Assembly: GCA_022495995.1 (NCBI GenBank)
Contig: JAFEMH010002589.1
Span: 264,603-328,602 of the forward strand
Length of the DNA stretch: 64,000 nt
Direction: 5' to 3'
Source: Adenophora triphylla var. japonica
Taxonomy: Eukaryota; Streptophyta; Magnoliopsida; Asterales; Campanulaceae
Part shown: positions 1 through 10,714 of the stretch, piece by piece
Numbering within the stretch: position 1 is the first letter of the stretch
How the letters are laid out: each line of letters begins with the position of its first letter
The notes under the pieces: generated by a model
The model's database searches: none
Told to the model about the DNA's origin: nothing
The model's input: the letters and a program-made list of their open reading frames with translations, nothing else
Position numbers and translations under genes: made by a program

Positions 1-502
1 GTGAATGCAATATCATATCCGTAGCGCCTAACCGGATAGATACCCAAGCCTCTCAAGATGTTCGAGGTGACCCTTCATTTTCAACACATGAGGCCCAACA
101 GTTGTCCTTCAATCATCTTGCATGAATGAAGAGCCTTCATAAAGTGTCAAATCTTTCCCGACGTGCTTGCAATCGGAACATTTCCTTTAAATGATTTCCC
201 AAATCATAAGCTTCCATGTGTACAAGGTCCTTCAAGGGCCTTACACATAGTAGCCAAGATCGTGCAACCAACATCTATAGAATCATCCACATGTTTCTTA
301 TGTTGGTCCCTTTCAGCTTTAGGTGCATTAGCAAAGCAGGCTCTGGTGGAATGGGTCCATCGAGAATGTACAACTTCCTTTCTTGTTTGAGAACAATTCT
401 CAAATAGCGGATCCAATCCACATAGTTGTTGCCATTCTCTTCTAACTTGTCCTTCTCAAGGATTGATCGCAGTGACAAATTCTGATTAGTGTTAGCAGCC
501 AT
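1..502 (-). pseudogene. Copia gag N-terminal fragment of element A
   Basis: Starting at the ATG at 502 on the minus strand, about 75 residues match the start of plant Copia gag proteins (UBN2/gag-polypeptide family). They include the segment NNYVDWIRYLRIVLKQE and then a stretch resembling KLYILDGPIPPEP. The frame stops at 275. Gag-like sequence continues in another frame (HVDDSIDVGCTILATM, about 290-230) and, more weakly, to the window start, so at least one frameshift breaks the gene. The family makes the capsid-like shell that packages element RNA. Only the N-terminal part is in the window. Confidence 0.75.
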
Positions 503-1449
503 TGATCTACAAAGATATGCAACAAGATATAAACATATATGAGCACCAATTTCATTTAAGAGATTAAATAATGTATTTCACAAATACTCCCACTAAATTA
601 TACAACCTTCATATACAAACATGGATAATATAATTTAATAGGCTAAGACCCAACTTTAATTTAATTTCAAGCTCTGCTATGGCACGATCAAGCTCAAAAT
701 TAAACTAAAAAGGTAGATAACATTTATCAATCATATCAACATATGACTCTTAGATCTTTTATGAGATTATAGACATCATATGTCACATGTTTCAATCTCA
801 TCTTATGCCTTAGGCCCAAAACTGTTTTGATAGCCTTATTGAGTTCAACCATTTTAAACGTATAGCAATCACTATTTGCTCATCTTGATCATACAAAGAT
901 AGAATTAATGTACCTCGCTATGGCGAGCCTACATAAAACTACCCGTGTACTCACAAGTGTTTAAAGTGGGTAGCATAAACAAACTCAAAATTTCAAAGAA
1001 GGTTCAATTTTTCATGTTTATCAATTAACATGGCAAGGTTGATTCATGAAAAACTATATGAGCATAATTATGAACATGGAATGATACAACACAAATCACA
1101 TTTGGTCAAGAATTACTAGTACGCGGCCACGTGCTCCAAGGTTATCCCACACTTCCATCGAAGTGCCTGTGGGGAAGGTTTTGGTGTCCAAATTTCCATA
1201 TACCAAGTAATACTTCACAAATATCCTAGATTAATCACATTAATCATTTAAATGAAATTGACATCCCATAACCTAGATTAATCATATTAATCACATATTT
1301 CAATTTCATAATCAAGGTATATCACTATACACAATTACTTCACAAGCAATACTCATACAATTTCACATTCCAAATCATATTTATCATGAAAATTCATATA
1401 ATCACATTACACAATAATCATGATTATCTAACTAAACATCATGAACGGG
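503..1449 (-). other. Untranslated leader of element A; no gene
   Basis: AT-rich sequence between the primer-binding site and the gag start. It holds no convincing open frame on either strand. By position it is the 5' leader of element A. Confidence 0.6.
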
Positions 1450-1461
1450 GCTCTGATACCA
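1450..1461 (-). other. Primer-binding site of element A (initiator tRNA-Met type)
   Basis: The minus strand reads TGGTATCAGAGC one base inside the LTR end. This is the standard plant Copia primer site, complementary to the 3' end of initiator tRNA-Met. It fixes both the orientation of element A and the LTR boundary at 1463. Confidence 0.9.
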
Positions 1462-1888
1462 CTGTTGGGTTTCGAGGGTCCATGCGCAGCGGAATAATGC
1501 AAATAACTCGAATACCCAAAGCCCTAGAATCCGTTCTAGATGAATAATTAAGAAGTATGAATTAGGGTTACCAACCTTGATTGCCTTTGTCGTTGATATA
1601 CGTGTTCCAACTCCAGATTGAAGAGTTAGCAAGTCTTCAATATACGATCCTTGAATCACGAACAAAAGATCTTGAGAAGCGAAGATCCTCTACGAGTATC
1701 CACGCGATGAACGAACCCTAGAACTCTTTCTAGGAGGATTGCTAGATCCCTTGATTGAAACCTTTTCAATCTATGATGAATTGTGGAATTGGTGTGATGA
1801 TTTTCAATTCACAATTGAAAATCCTCTCTATTTTTGTCTTTCTCAAAGCTCAAAAACGGAATCGGCCGCTAGGGTTGTATAAGGATAC

Positions 1889-1896
1889 TATTTATA
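1889..1896 (-). promoter_or_regulatory. TATA box of the element A LTR promoter
   Basis: The minus strand reads AAGTATAAATAGTATCC around this position. It lies about 60 bp downstream of the motif array, in an LTR of known orientation, as expected for the core promoter separating U3 from R. Confidence 0.6.
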
Positions 1897-1956
1897 CTTA
1901 ATAAATATATGACCTATTAAAACCCTTGGGAAAAAACGGTTTCAAAGATCGCCGAC

Positions 1957-2212
1957 ATGGGCGGTCGCCCATCGGGATATACGGGGCGGTCGCCCATGTG
2001 TCCAGAAGCTTGAATCCTTCCTCCGAAACCCCATATGGGCGGTCGCCATCGACATGGGCGGTCGCCCATGTGTCCAGAGTTTTAATCCCTTTATTCGAAA
2101 ACTATCGTGGGCGGTCGCCCATAAGGGCAAGTGGCGGTCGCCCATGTGACGGTTCTAATGCCCGGTTTTCAAATAACATGGGCGGTCGCCCATAGAACTG
2201 GGCGGTCGCCCA
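1957..2212. repeat. Array of near-palindrome ATGGGCGGTCGCCCAT, 8 copies
   Basis: Copies or close variants sit at about 1957, 1984, 2035, 2053, 2107, 2131, 2178 and 2198. Each is two arms, ATGGGCG and CGCCCAT, around a GT centre. Spacing is irregular (20-54 bp) and the spacers differ, so this is not a simple tandem repeat. Each copy contains two CpG sites. The array lies directly upstream of the TATA box of the minus-strand LTR. The function is unknown. An enhancer, transcription-factor dimer site or silencing target are all possible. Confidence 0.9.
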
Positions 2213-3046
2213 ACACACCATAAATCCATAATTCCATTTTTGACAATTCGTTCGATGCGTGTGACCCCATAGGACTATATTATGTTGGCAATGAGTTCGA
2301 TCACATCGATCCTCATAAGACATGAGCGGACTCTAGCAAGCCATCATGCCTACCCAAATAATATAATATCATGTTCGTTTTTCCTACATAGAACATATCA
2401 TAATCCCATTGTCACACGATGTTATATTGAACATGAGTCATGGTCCACGTCAACTCATATTGTTCAATGCTTTCTCGTTACCAAGTAAATTGATTAATCG
2501 AATGACATTAATCATATTAATTCATTCGGGCATGGCCATGCACTACATCAATCTTACTCACGAGTGGCCAAGCAAACATCTCTCTTTACGAGGGACAAGT
2601 TTCCATCTTGACTTATCATTCTTCCCAACAAGAATCATGTCATGCCAATAATAGCCCTTACTGTTGTCCGGTTAAAGACAACGTTAAACTATATCAAACA
2701 TGATATTCATCGAGTGGAAGACGATGATAATCTCAGGTCAAAGGATATCAATGATATGACTATATGAGATTTATTTATGACATATGACCATGACATAAAT
2801 CTCATAATGGGTCAAGTCCAGTACCTTGTTCTCTAACAAGTACCCCTGAATCTAATGTGCATCTCCATGCATATAATCATCACATGATTATCCATTAGAC
2901 TTCATACTAGTGCTTCATAAATACTAAGGACACGATTATTATAACTAAACATGCAAACACATATAATAATCAAATAAACAATCTCATATATAAATGAACA
3001 ATGACATTACATAAAGGTCTATCTCTATAGGCCTAGGGCACTAACA

Positions 3047-5802
3047 CCTACAGTCTTCACATCCATTTGGTGTATCTCAAGATTATGCACTGCTGCAATA
3101 GCTATGAGAACACGTATAGATGTGATCCTTGTGACAGGGGAGTATGTATCGAAGAAATCATATCCCTCTTTCTGTCTAAACCCTTTGGCAACTAGTCTAG
3201 CTTTATACTTATCAATAGATCCATCGGCTTTATACTTCCTTTTAAGAATTCATTTGCAACCTAAAGGTTTGCAACCTGGAGGGAGATCCACCAATTCCCA
3301 AGTATTATTAAGCATTATGGATTCTATCTCACTGTTAATAGCCTCTTTCCAGAACGTACTGTCCGATCCAGATAGAGCTTCTTTTATAGTAGCTGGTTCG
3401 TTTTCCAACATAAATGATAGAAAATCAGGACCAAAAGACTTTTCCACTCTTGCCCTTTTACTACGTCTAGGTCCTTCATCTTCTACTTGAGATGGACTGT
3501 TTGTAGATTCATATGTTCTCTTTTGAGAATTACCTTCTTTCCTACCCTTAGCAGGAAAGATATTTTCAAAGAATACTGCATTCCTTGATTCTAATGTCAT
3601 TCCTGCATTCATATCAGGAATTTCTGACTTGTGCACTAGGAATTGATAGGCACTACTGTTATTGGCATATCCAATAAAAATACAGTCAATGGTTTTCGGA
3701 CCGATCTTTACTTGTTTCGGCTTAGATATTTCAACCTTAGACAAACAACCCCATACTTTAAGATATTTATAACACGGCCTGCGATTATTCCATAATTCAT
3801 AGGGCGTTTTATCAATACCTTTCTTGGGTATCTTATTAAGAATGTAGTTCGAAGTGAGTATAGCTTCCCCCCACAAGTTGTCGGGTAAGCCTGAACTTAT
3901 CAAAAATGCGTTCATCATCTCTTTGAGAGTATGATTTTTGCGTTCAGCAACTCCGTTAGACTGAGGGGTATATGGAGCAGTCGTTTGATGAATTATGCCA
4001 GATTCCCAACATAGTCCTTCAAACGGAGCTTCATATTCTCCTCCTCTATCACTTCTAATTTTCTTAATCTTTAAGTTAAGTTGATTTTCAACTTCTTTCT
4101 TATAAGTCTCGAAAGCCCCTAAGGCTTCATCTTTACTTCTTAAGAGATAAACATAACAATACTTAGTGCAATCGTCTATGAATGTAATGAAGTACTTTTT
4201 ACCTCCTCGAGTTTGCACAAGTTTTAAACCACATATGTCGATGTGAATTAACTCGAGAGGAGTTGTGTTTCTTTTTATTGCATTAAATGGCAATTTCGTC
4301 ATTTTTGCCTCAACGCAAACTTCGCACTTATTAGTTGAATCAGATTTAGTCATTTGGATTAAATCTTGTTTAACTAACTTCTTAATAGTGTCGAAGTTTA
4401 CATGACCTAATCTATCATGCCATAAACTAGGATTTTCCGATAAGTAAACATAAGAAACAACATTTTTATTCTTCGCACCTTGGCGGATAACATTTATTAC
4501 ATTCATCTTGAAAAGTCCCTTCTCGAGGTAACCCTTTCCAAGGAATAAACCATTCTTGGTTATTACAAACTTGTCGGATTCAAAAACTAATCTAAAACCG
4601 GCTTTACTTAACAAAGCACCGAAAACTAGATTCTTGCGGATGTCCGGAACATGCAGCACATCAAGCAAGGTCACTTCTTTCCCTGAGGTCATCTTCAATA
4701 CAACATTTCCAATGCCTTGAACATCGGAAGTCGCTGAATTTCCCATATACAATTTCCTTCCGGAAATGGGAGTATAAGAAGAAAAACTCTCCTTATTAGC
4801 ACAAATATGGCGGGTAGCCCCGGTATCTATCCACCATTCCTTTGGATTGTCATCCAAATTTGCCACGTTTGCCTCGAAGATCACCGCAGCAAAATCAAGA
4901 TCCATATCTTCGACATTGTTTGCCTCCTTCTTTGGGTGGCGACAATCCTTTGCTATATGGCCCGGCTTGCCACAATTATAGCATGCTCCTTTGTATTTCT
5001 TAGTTGAGGAGCCTTTGTTCTTCCCTTTCTTAGCATTCCCGGAATGCTTCCTTTTTGTGCCACTAGTGCTTGCCTCAGCAAGATTCACTTTAGCCTCCAT
5101 CTTGCCTTTGGTAGCTTTAGCTTCATTGTCTCGATTATTCTCTTCAATTTGAAGACGAACAACCAAGTTCTCCAAAGTCATCTCTTTACGTTTATGCTTG
5201 AGATAATTTTTGAAGTCCTTCCATGAAGGCGGCAACTTCTCTATGATTGATGCCACTTTAAAGGGATTGTTCATGATCATTCCTTCAGCATCAAGTCTAT
5301 GTAAAATAAGTTGGAACTCATCAACTTGAGTTGTTACCAACTTAGAGTCTACCATTTTGAAGTCAAGATATTTGCCGACGACAAACTTCTTTGACCCGGC
5401 ATCTTCAATCTTGTACTTCCTTTCCAAGGTATTCCACAATGCCTTGGCTAACTCGACGGTACTATACACATTATAAAGTGCATCGTCGAGTCCATTCAAG
5501 ATGTAATTTTTACATAAAAAATTGCCGTGGTCCCAAGCCTCTTTGGCCAAAAGCCTTTGAGGGTCGGGATCACCATTTGCAACAATCGGATCTTCTTTTA
5601 AGAACCGATGCAAACTTAGAGTGGTCAAGTAGAATAGCATCTTTTGTTGCCATCTCTTGAAATCCACCCCGGTAAACTTTGGGGGTTTCTCACCATGAAG
5701 CGGGTGAGATGGTGTAGAAGCGGGTGCAATATTCTTGAGCGTTGCATCGCCTTGAGGAGGAGTAAGCCCGGATGACTCGAAGGTGTCTCTCTCATTAGTC
5801 AT
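3047..5802 (-). pseudogene. Copia gag-pol of element B, disrupted
   Basis: A single 850-residue frame starts at the ATG at 5802. In order it has a UBN2-type gag (about residues 40-230), a CCHC zinc knuckle CYNCGKPGHIAKDC (274-287), an aspartic protease with WWIDTGATRHIC (DTG at 326-328), the pre-integrase motif WHDRLGHVN (461-469) and an integrase core with D522, D585 and E620 (DD35E spacing). The start of RT follows. A stop at 3250-3252 falls where the RT motif needs tryptophan (CKW; TGG to TGA). The same frame then continues through KARLVAKGFRQKEGYDFFDT to MDVKT, where element A has inserted. Apart from the stop and the insertion, the coding sequence looks whole, so decay is recent or mild. 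Confidence 0.92.
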
Positions 5803-6212
5803 TGTAGGAACGCCTTAAGAAACGTCAAATACTTCTTACGATTGTTGGGATTTATGGATAGGCTTCTTAAGGAAATAACAAAGAAAATGAGAAAGATAAC
5901 GGGAAAGATAACGGAAATTGAAAAGCAAACCAGAAAAGTCGAGTCTTGTGTTTAACACAATTTCCGTAAGAAGTATTTGTCCCGCACTAGTGCTTACGGT
6001 TGATGACAAACTTTTCGTGAGATGAAACGACTTCTATTCGTTAATAGGAGCACTCCAAATTAACAAATCTAACGAACAATTGACTATTTGGAACTTTCGA
6101 ACTTGAAGAAAAATAATGCAACAAGATGAAATGATTAGGCTAAGTTAATCTATCTCAAATGTGTGTAGGAAGACTCAATTTACTGTATGTATGAATTGAA
6201 ATTCAGAGGGGA

Positions 6213-6222
6213 AGTATATAAG
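6213..6222 (-). promoter_or_regulatory. TATA box of the element B LTR
   Basis: The minus strand reads CTCCTTATATACTTCC. It is about 65 bp downstream of the palindromic motif cluster of this LTR. Confidence 0.5.
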
Positions 6223-6285
6223 GAGAGTTAAGGGGTTTGTGTCTTTTCCCTTGAAAAGACACAATGTTTCTAGCAGCAGCGAAGG

Positions 6286-6402
6286 GCACGAGTCGTGCTC
6301 CTTGGCACGAGTCGTTCTCACGACTCGTTCCCAAGGCCTCCACTCGTTCTGATCAGAATTGAGCAAATGTCCATTAAGGTCCATTCGTGCTCACGACTCG
6401 TG
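6286..6402. repeat. Cluster of near-palindrome CACGASTCGTG in the element B LTR
   Basis: GCACGAGTCGTGC (6286-6298), GCACGAGTCGT (6305), CACGACTCGT (6319) and CACGACTCGTG (6392-6402), with extra half-sites CACTCGTTC near 6346 and 6414. The cluster is immediately upstream of the TATA box in the transcription direction. The motif is unrelated in sequence to the one in element A but sits in the same place. Confidence 0.8.
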
Positions 6403-6710
6403 ACCAGAGTCCCCACTCGTTCTGATCAACTGGGTGCAGAATCTCATCAGCCAAAAACACAGTTCAAATCCAATTAAATCCAAACGATCTAATTGACCCT
6501 TTAAACAACTCTCGTTAAGTTACAAACCTTTTGTCATTAATTTCTCATTCACCCGGAAATGGTTTTTGAGACAATAAATGAGTTTCATAATCTATACTAA
6601 ATGTAGAATACATTTTGTAACTTACTTCGTTAACAAATAACGAATTCCGTTAGGAAGTTAGGTCAACGTTAAGTCAAACTTAACTTTCGTTACCCATTTC
6701 CAACAATTCA

Positions 6711-7295
6711 AAAATAAAACAAACATATAACAGAGTTAATCATCTGAATATCATGAACAAGCAGCATAATCACTTTGAAAACACATATCAAAAACCAATG
6801 ACAATAATTCAATTAAAAATAAAAAACAACAACAATGGTGATACGAAACTCACCTCAAAACATATGAATAATGAGTTTCAATCGATTAAAAATCAATGGA
6901 ACTTGAAATCGAATTGATTCAATTCAACGAATTGCTGAAATCGAAGTTTTGAAATCTGATTTTGAATCGAATTTACGTCCCAAGTCCAAATCGCCTTCGC
7001 CGCCTCACACGACGAAACCTAGAAACAATGGTGAATAGTGAAGAAAAATGGAATATCGAGCTATTTATATGAGGGCATATTCGATATTTCCTATTATTAA
7101 AATAGGCGAGGAATTATATAGTAGAAGAAATTATTTTGTAAGATTAGAATGTAAATTAAGAAATAGGCTGTCTTAGGACGTAGATTAGATATTATTAAGG
7201 GACTATGGCGTAATTTTCTCAATTTGTTATAATTAATAACAACACATATTTTAATAATTAGATTTAATTTTTATATAATAATGAGTTGGTCTTAT
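6711..7295. other. AT-rich intergenic DNA, no gene seen
   Basis: No coding frame or recognisable repeat was found. A short, moderately GC-rich stretch near 6960-7030 could be an old gene or promoter fragment, but nothing identifies it. Confidence 0.5.
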
Positions 7296-7358
7296 AAAAA
7301 ATGCATTTTTTCTGGTACTTAGAAAAAACGTGTTTTGTGTTTTCCCGTTTGTGCTAGT

Positions 7359-7770
7359 TCAAGTTTAACAAAGTGCCAGTAAAAAATGCCAGTACCAGTT
7401 TAACAAAGTGCCAGTGTAAACTGACACTGACACTTTGTTAAACTGACACTGACGCTTTTTACACGTGCACTTTTATATACATGAACTGGCACTCTTCACA
7501 CTGGCACTCTGTTACACTAACACTGGCACTTTGTTACACTAACATTTTTGCTGGCTCTCAAAAACACAAGCACTGGCATTCAAAAACACATACACTGGCA
7601 TTCAAAAACACATGCACTGGCACTCAAAAACACATACACTGGCACTCAAAAACATTGGTAATCATTTTTACTGACTCTAAAAAACACAAGCACTGGCACT
7701 CATAAACACATGCACTGACACACCAAAACACTTGCATTGGCACTCCAAAACAAATGCACTGACATCTAAC
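7359..7770. repeat. Minisatellite, about 20-bp unit CACTGGCACTCAAAAACACA
   Basis: Imperfect units run from about 7481 to 7760. They are preceded by an inverted pair built on AACAAAGTGCCAGTG and CACTGACACTTTGTT (7363-7450), which could fold back. Open frames here are artefacts of the repeat. Confidence 0.8.
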
Positions 7771-7782
7771 TGGCTTCAGGAT

Positions 7783-7953
7783 GGTTCCGTGACGGAGGAT
7801 ATTTTAACTGGCTTCAAGATGCATTGCCATGGGTGGAGATTAGTGTACTGCATTCCTAAAAGACCTGCATTCAAAGGGTCAGCACCCATTAATCTTTCAG
7901 ATCGTCTTCACCAAGTCCTTCGGTGGGCCCTGGGATCCGTTGAGATATTGTTG
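7783..7953 (+). pseudogene. Captured fragment of a cellulose synthase (CesA) gene
   Basis: About 57 codons in one open frame match a highly conserved block of plant CesA catalytic domains. The block starts [14 protein letters not shown], runs through [20 protein letters not shown] and ends [13 protein letters not shown]. It holds both the TED motif and the QxxRW motif (QVLRW) of the family 2 glycosyltransferase that polymerises glucan chains at the plasma membrane. CesA proteins are about 1,000 residues, so this is roughly 5% of one. Upstream the frame is minisatellite and downstream it stops within a few codons. It lies inside a TIR element, so gene capture is the simplest explanation. Some substitutions against the family norm (CHGWRLVYC) suggest age. 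Confidence 0.88.
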
Positions 7954-8235
7954 GCTTTCCTGTAAGAAGAATGCGAAAGTCGGACATAATAAGCTTTGAA
8001 CGGTGTCTGGCTATGGCAGCCCCGGTTAATTGAACTCCTAATTGAGTCGAAAATTGGTTAATTGGACTCCTAATTGAGTCGGAAATTGACGGCGCCGCAA
8101 GCGACGATTGATGAGGTTTAGGTTTGGAGGTGCGGGATTTGAGGGATTGGAAGCGACTGTCGAGATCGGGGCGGAAGAGTCGACGTGTTCTAAAAACACG
8201 TTTTTTGTTAAGTTTTAAAAAAATGCGTTTTTTAC

Positions 8236-8549
8236 AAATTTTTGGCTATAATAATAAGCACATAAAAACGTAATATAAAATAACTATTTTTGGTACATGA
8301 GATTTTTTCTCCAATTTTTAATGATATGTTTGCTAAAAAAACATGAATTATTTTAGATAATAATACTTTTTTCTAAATAAGATAGTAATGATTTCAATTT
8401 TTTAATATAGAGATGAAGAATTAATCCTAAACAAAAGTATAAATTAAAAAAATGCAAGTTAAAATGAGAATAACAAAAATAACTAACACATGACATGCAT
8501 ATCAGTTTACTTAAATTTTATCTTTCATTTGAAGAATTGAAAAAATGTA
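8236..8549. other. AT-rich spacer, no gene seen
   Basis: Low-complexity AT-rich DNA between the TIR element and the first MITE. Nothing recognisable on either strand. Confidence 0.5.
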
Positions 8550-8902
8550 CTCCCTCCGTCCCAGACCAAGGGTCCTCGGGGGGATTTCACGCTTCTTAAG
8601 AATTTTTTTTAAAGTAGGTAGAAAATTTTAGGAGAGAGAATGTAAAAATTAAATGTGTGGAAGGGAATATGAGAGAGAATGTAAAAGTTAAATGTGTGGT
8701 AGGGAATAAGAGAGAGAATGTAAAAGTTAATAATATTTAATAGGAGAGAGAATGAGTGGGAGGAATAGTAATTGTTTTTTTGTAAATATATGGAGATGAT
8801 AAGGGTATAAATATATGAAAAACTTTCCATTTAAGGAAAGGGACTCTTGGTCTGGGATGGACCAAAAAGAAAAGTAGAACTCTTGATCTGGAACGGAGGG
8901 AG
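8550..8902. mobile_element. Stowaway-like MITE 1 (353 bp)
   Basis: Starts CTCCCTCCGTCCCAGACC and ends GGAACGGAGGGAG, with TA on both sides (8548-8549 and 8903-8904). These termini and the TA target are the hallmarks of Tc1/mariner-type Stowaway MITEs. The interior has AGGAGAGAGAATG-type repeats. Its subterminal sequence (GATTTCACGCTTCTTAAGAA) reappears in inverse orientation in MITE 3, so the two are one family. Confidence 0.9.
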
Positions 8903-9134
8903 TAACATTTTTGAAAATAAAATAACAATAACAACAACAATGATTTGGTCTCAAATAACTTAGAGCCGACTAACATCAATCGTGAAATATAATTTTCAAA
9001 GAAAAGATGCAAAAAAATAAAAAGTAATTGAAAATAAGAATATGTGGCAAGAAAATTTTGAAAAAAAAGTAAAAAAATAAATAATTTTAAGAATGTGAAA
9101 ATTAAGAAGAAATTTAAAAGAAAGGTGAAGTTAA

Positions 9135-9576
9135 TAAACATTCTTTTAAAAGACAATGTTTTTATGATTTACAATGTCTATCTTTTTCTAAAATAGTACT
9201 CCCTCCGTCCCAACAATTGCTTCCCATTTTTTGCCAAGCATGCAAATTAAGAAAATGGGGGAGGGAAGAAAAAATGTTGTGAGTGTAATTTGAAAATAGG
9301 AGAGAGAATGAGTGGAGAGAATAGTAAATTATAATGGTGTTGTGAGTATTAAAATAATGTAGGAGAGAAAATGAGTGGAGGGAATAGTAAAGATTTCTTT
9401 GCCAAAAAAGGAAAATGAAAGCTATTAATGGGACACCCAAAATGGCAAAATGGGAAGCTACTATTGGGACGGAGGAAGTATTTACAATGTCTATCTAAAA
9501 GCATGCTTTTAGATAGTATTTACAATGTCTATCTTTTTCTAAAATAAGCATTCTTTTAAAAGACAATGTTTTTATT
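9135..9576. repeat. Direct duplication flanking MITE 2
   Basis: CATTCTTTTAAAAGACAATG and TTTACAATGTCTATCTTTTT occur both before (9139-9195) and after (9518-9575) MITE 2. A 22-bp palindrome with arms ATCTAAAAGCA/TGCTTTTAGAT lies at 9494-9515. The MITE therefore sits within a locally duplicated host segment. Confidence 0.7.
9199..9478. mobile_element. Stowaway-like MITE 2 (280 bp)
   Basis: Termini CTCCCTCCGTCCCAACAATT and AATAGT-like CTATTGGGACGGAGGAAG, with TA duplicates at 9197-9198 and 9479-9480. The interior includes GAGAGAATGAGTGGAG repeats. The subterminal sequence TTGCTTCCCATTTT differs from MITE 1 and MITE 3, so this is a second family or subfamily. Confidence 0.88.
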
Positions 9577-9935
9577 ATTGTATGTTTTCATTTGAAAAAG
9601 AACATGATCAAGTCAAAATGAAGTTAATATTACTTCTTCTCTATAGAGTTACTAATTCTAAATGTTTAAAATTTTGATATGTAATATTAATATTTGGAAA
9701 TGGTTATGAATATTTCACTAATAATGATATATTTGTTAAATTTAAATAAGTATTCTAAAATGTATAATTTTATTTATTAGTTATATGTGTAATATTATTA
9801 AATTAATATGATGATATATTTTTATTGAAATAAGCGTATTCGAAATCATATTTAAAAAAAAAATATTATTTGTTCTTATAATATATTTTTTAATTGTTTT
9901 TAGTTGATATATAAAATTTATTTGTATGATGCGTT

Positions 9936-9961
9936 TAATGCACGCACGGGTGTAATTCTAG
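9936..9961 (+). mobile_element. Possible Helitron 3' terminus
   Basis: A short stem-like GC segment (AATGCACGCACGGG) is followed about 8 bp later by CTAG in AT-rich DNA. Plant Helitrons end this way, with a hairpin and then CTRR. The hairpin here is imperfect, the following base is A rather than T, and no 5' TC end was found. Confidence 0.3.
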
Positions 9962-10010
9962 ATACTAATTTCGTTCCCAAATCGATGATCAAAAAATTCA
10001 AATTTGCTAG

Positions 10011-10120
10011 TGAGAAAGAGCAAATATGGAAAAAAAAATTGGTCATTTATTTTGGATAGATTTTTAGAAAGAGCAAATATGGAAAAAAATTGATCATTTA
10101 TTTTGGATAGATTTTTTTTT
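10011..10120. repeat. Tandem duplication of about 55 bp
   Basis: AGAAAGAGCAAATATGGAAA followed by TTGATCATTTATTTTGGATA appears twice, head to tail, with two or three differences. Confidence 0.85.
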
Positions 10121-10174
10121 GAGTTGTTCTTGTGTGAAACTAGTTTTAGGATAAGCTATCCTAGAACCTGTTTT

Positions 10175-10520
10175 GCGAAAGTGTCTTTTCTAATACAATA
10201 AAGTGTCTGTTGCAATATAAACAAAGTGACTGATCTATTATGACACTAATAAACAAATTTAAGTCGGTTATAATGTTAAATAATGCGGTGATATTGTTGA
10301 AAAATAGTGTCTGTTGTAGTGTTAAAGAGTGTTTGTTATAGTATTTAAAAGTGCCTCTTGTAGTATTGAAAAAAATCTGTTGTAATATTGAAAAGTGTCA
10401 AGTGAATTAAAAACACATGCCTGTTGTAGTATTCAGAAGTGTCTTCCGCAGTATCAAAAAGTGTCAGGTGAGTTTCGATTATTAAAATGTGCCTGTTGTT
10501 GGGTAGAAAATTGCGTCTTA
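10175..10520. repeat. Degenerate minisatellite, about 27-bp unit
   Basis: Repeated phrases of the type AAAGTGTCTGTTGTAGTATT, each varying, at roughly 27-bp spacing. No coding content is supported. Confidence 0.65.
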
Positions 10521-10714
10521 TAAGTTTCAATTATTTACAAAAATGTCACCGCACATTTTGAAATTTTTTATTTATTTACAAAAATGTCACCGCGTTGAAC
10601 ACGTTATATAAGAGATTTTCAATTTTTTTTTTGGCAATTAATTTTTGGAGGAAGGGTTGAAGAGTAAGGTGGAGGAAAGGGCGTAGAGTTGTTTGTTGAG
10701 AAAATTAAATACTA

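Larger units (their letters stand above)
1..3046 (-). mobile_element. Ty1/Copia element A, 5' part (runs off window start)
   Basis: A minus-strand LTR retrotransposon. Read leftwards it has an LTR (3046 to 1463), a tRNA-Met-type primer-binding site (1461 to 1450), a leader of about 950 bp and the start of gag (502 to 1). The rest of gag, pol and the 3' LTR would lie left of the window. The DNA just outside the LTR at 3047 is the middle of another Copia reverse transcriptase (element B), so A is the younger, nested insertion. The LTR ends are TG...CA with TGTTRG/CYAACA-type inverted termini. Confidence 0.85.
1463..3046 (-). repeat. 5' LTR of element A (about 1.58 kb)
   Basis: On the plus strand it begins TGTTGGGTTTCG next to the primer site and ends GGCACTAACA, giving TG...CA ends. 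It contains a TATA box (1889-1896) and, upstream of that in the transcription direction, a cluster of a near-palindromic GC-rich motif (1957-2212). The partner LTR is outside the window, so age cannot be judged. Confidence 0.82.
3047..6705 (-). mobile_element. Ty1/Copia element B, 5' two-thirds
   Basis: A minus-strand element with its LTR at 5843-6705 and gag-pol from 5802 down to 3047, where it is cut by element A inside the reverse transcriptase. The missing part (rest of RT, RNase H, 3' LTR) should resume on the far side of A, outside the window. A candidate 5-bp target duplicate is ATTCA (6706-6710), but its partner is not visible. Confidence 0.85.
5843..6705 (-). repeat. 5' LTR of element B (863 bp)
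   Basis: Plus-strand ends are TGTTGGGATTTATGG and CCCATTTCCAACA, giving TG...CA with matching inverted termini. It sits just upstream of the gag start on the minus strand. I saw no standard tRNA-Met primer site in the 40 bp between LTR and gag, so either a different primer is used or my inner boundary is slightly wrong. Confidence 0.7.
7296..8235. mobile_element. Non-autonomous TIR DNA transposon with captured gene sequence
   Basis: Terminal inverted repeats of about 40 bp. The left end reads AAAAAATGCATTTTTT, a short spacer, then AAAAAACGTGTTTT. The right end (8190-8235) gives AAAAAACGCATTTTTT, then AAAAAACGTGTTTT on the opposite strand. The interior of about 850 bp has no transposase. It holds a CACTGGCA-type minisatellite, a cellulose synthase fragment and a GC-richer piece (8030-8190). 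Pack-type elements of the Mutator superfamily look like this, but no clear 8-9 bp target duplication is visible, so the superfamily is not assigned. Confidence 0.6.
9479..10714. other. AT-rich intergenic DNA with small repeats
   Basis: No gene seen. It contains a tandem duplication (10011-10120), a degenerate minisatellite (10175-10520) and a possible Helitron end (9936-9961), each listed separately. A 21-bp phrase, TATTTACAAAAATGTCACCG, occurs twice near 10532 and 10571. Confidence 0.6.

Noticed and set aside
1926..2323. Open frames of 67-89 codons over the GGGCGGTCGCCCA cluster
   Set aside because: They arise from the repeated motif within an LTR, with no homology and no supported start.
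3104..3490. 128-codon plus-strand frame over element B
   Set aside because: It is the reverse strand of the Copia RT region, which gives the recognisable protein.
7481..7705. HWHSKTHTLAFKN-type repetitive frame upstream of the CesA fragment
   Set aside because: It is a translation of the CACTGGCACTCAAAAACACA minisatellite, not a protein.
8609..9440. Leucine/phenylalanine-rich minus-strand frames
   Set aside because: They run through MITE 1 and MITE 2 and are composition artefacts with no transmembrane protein family match that I can support.
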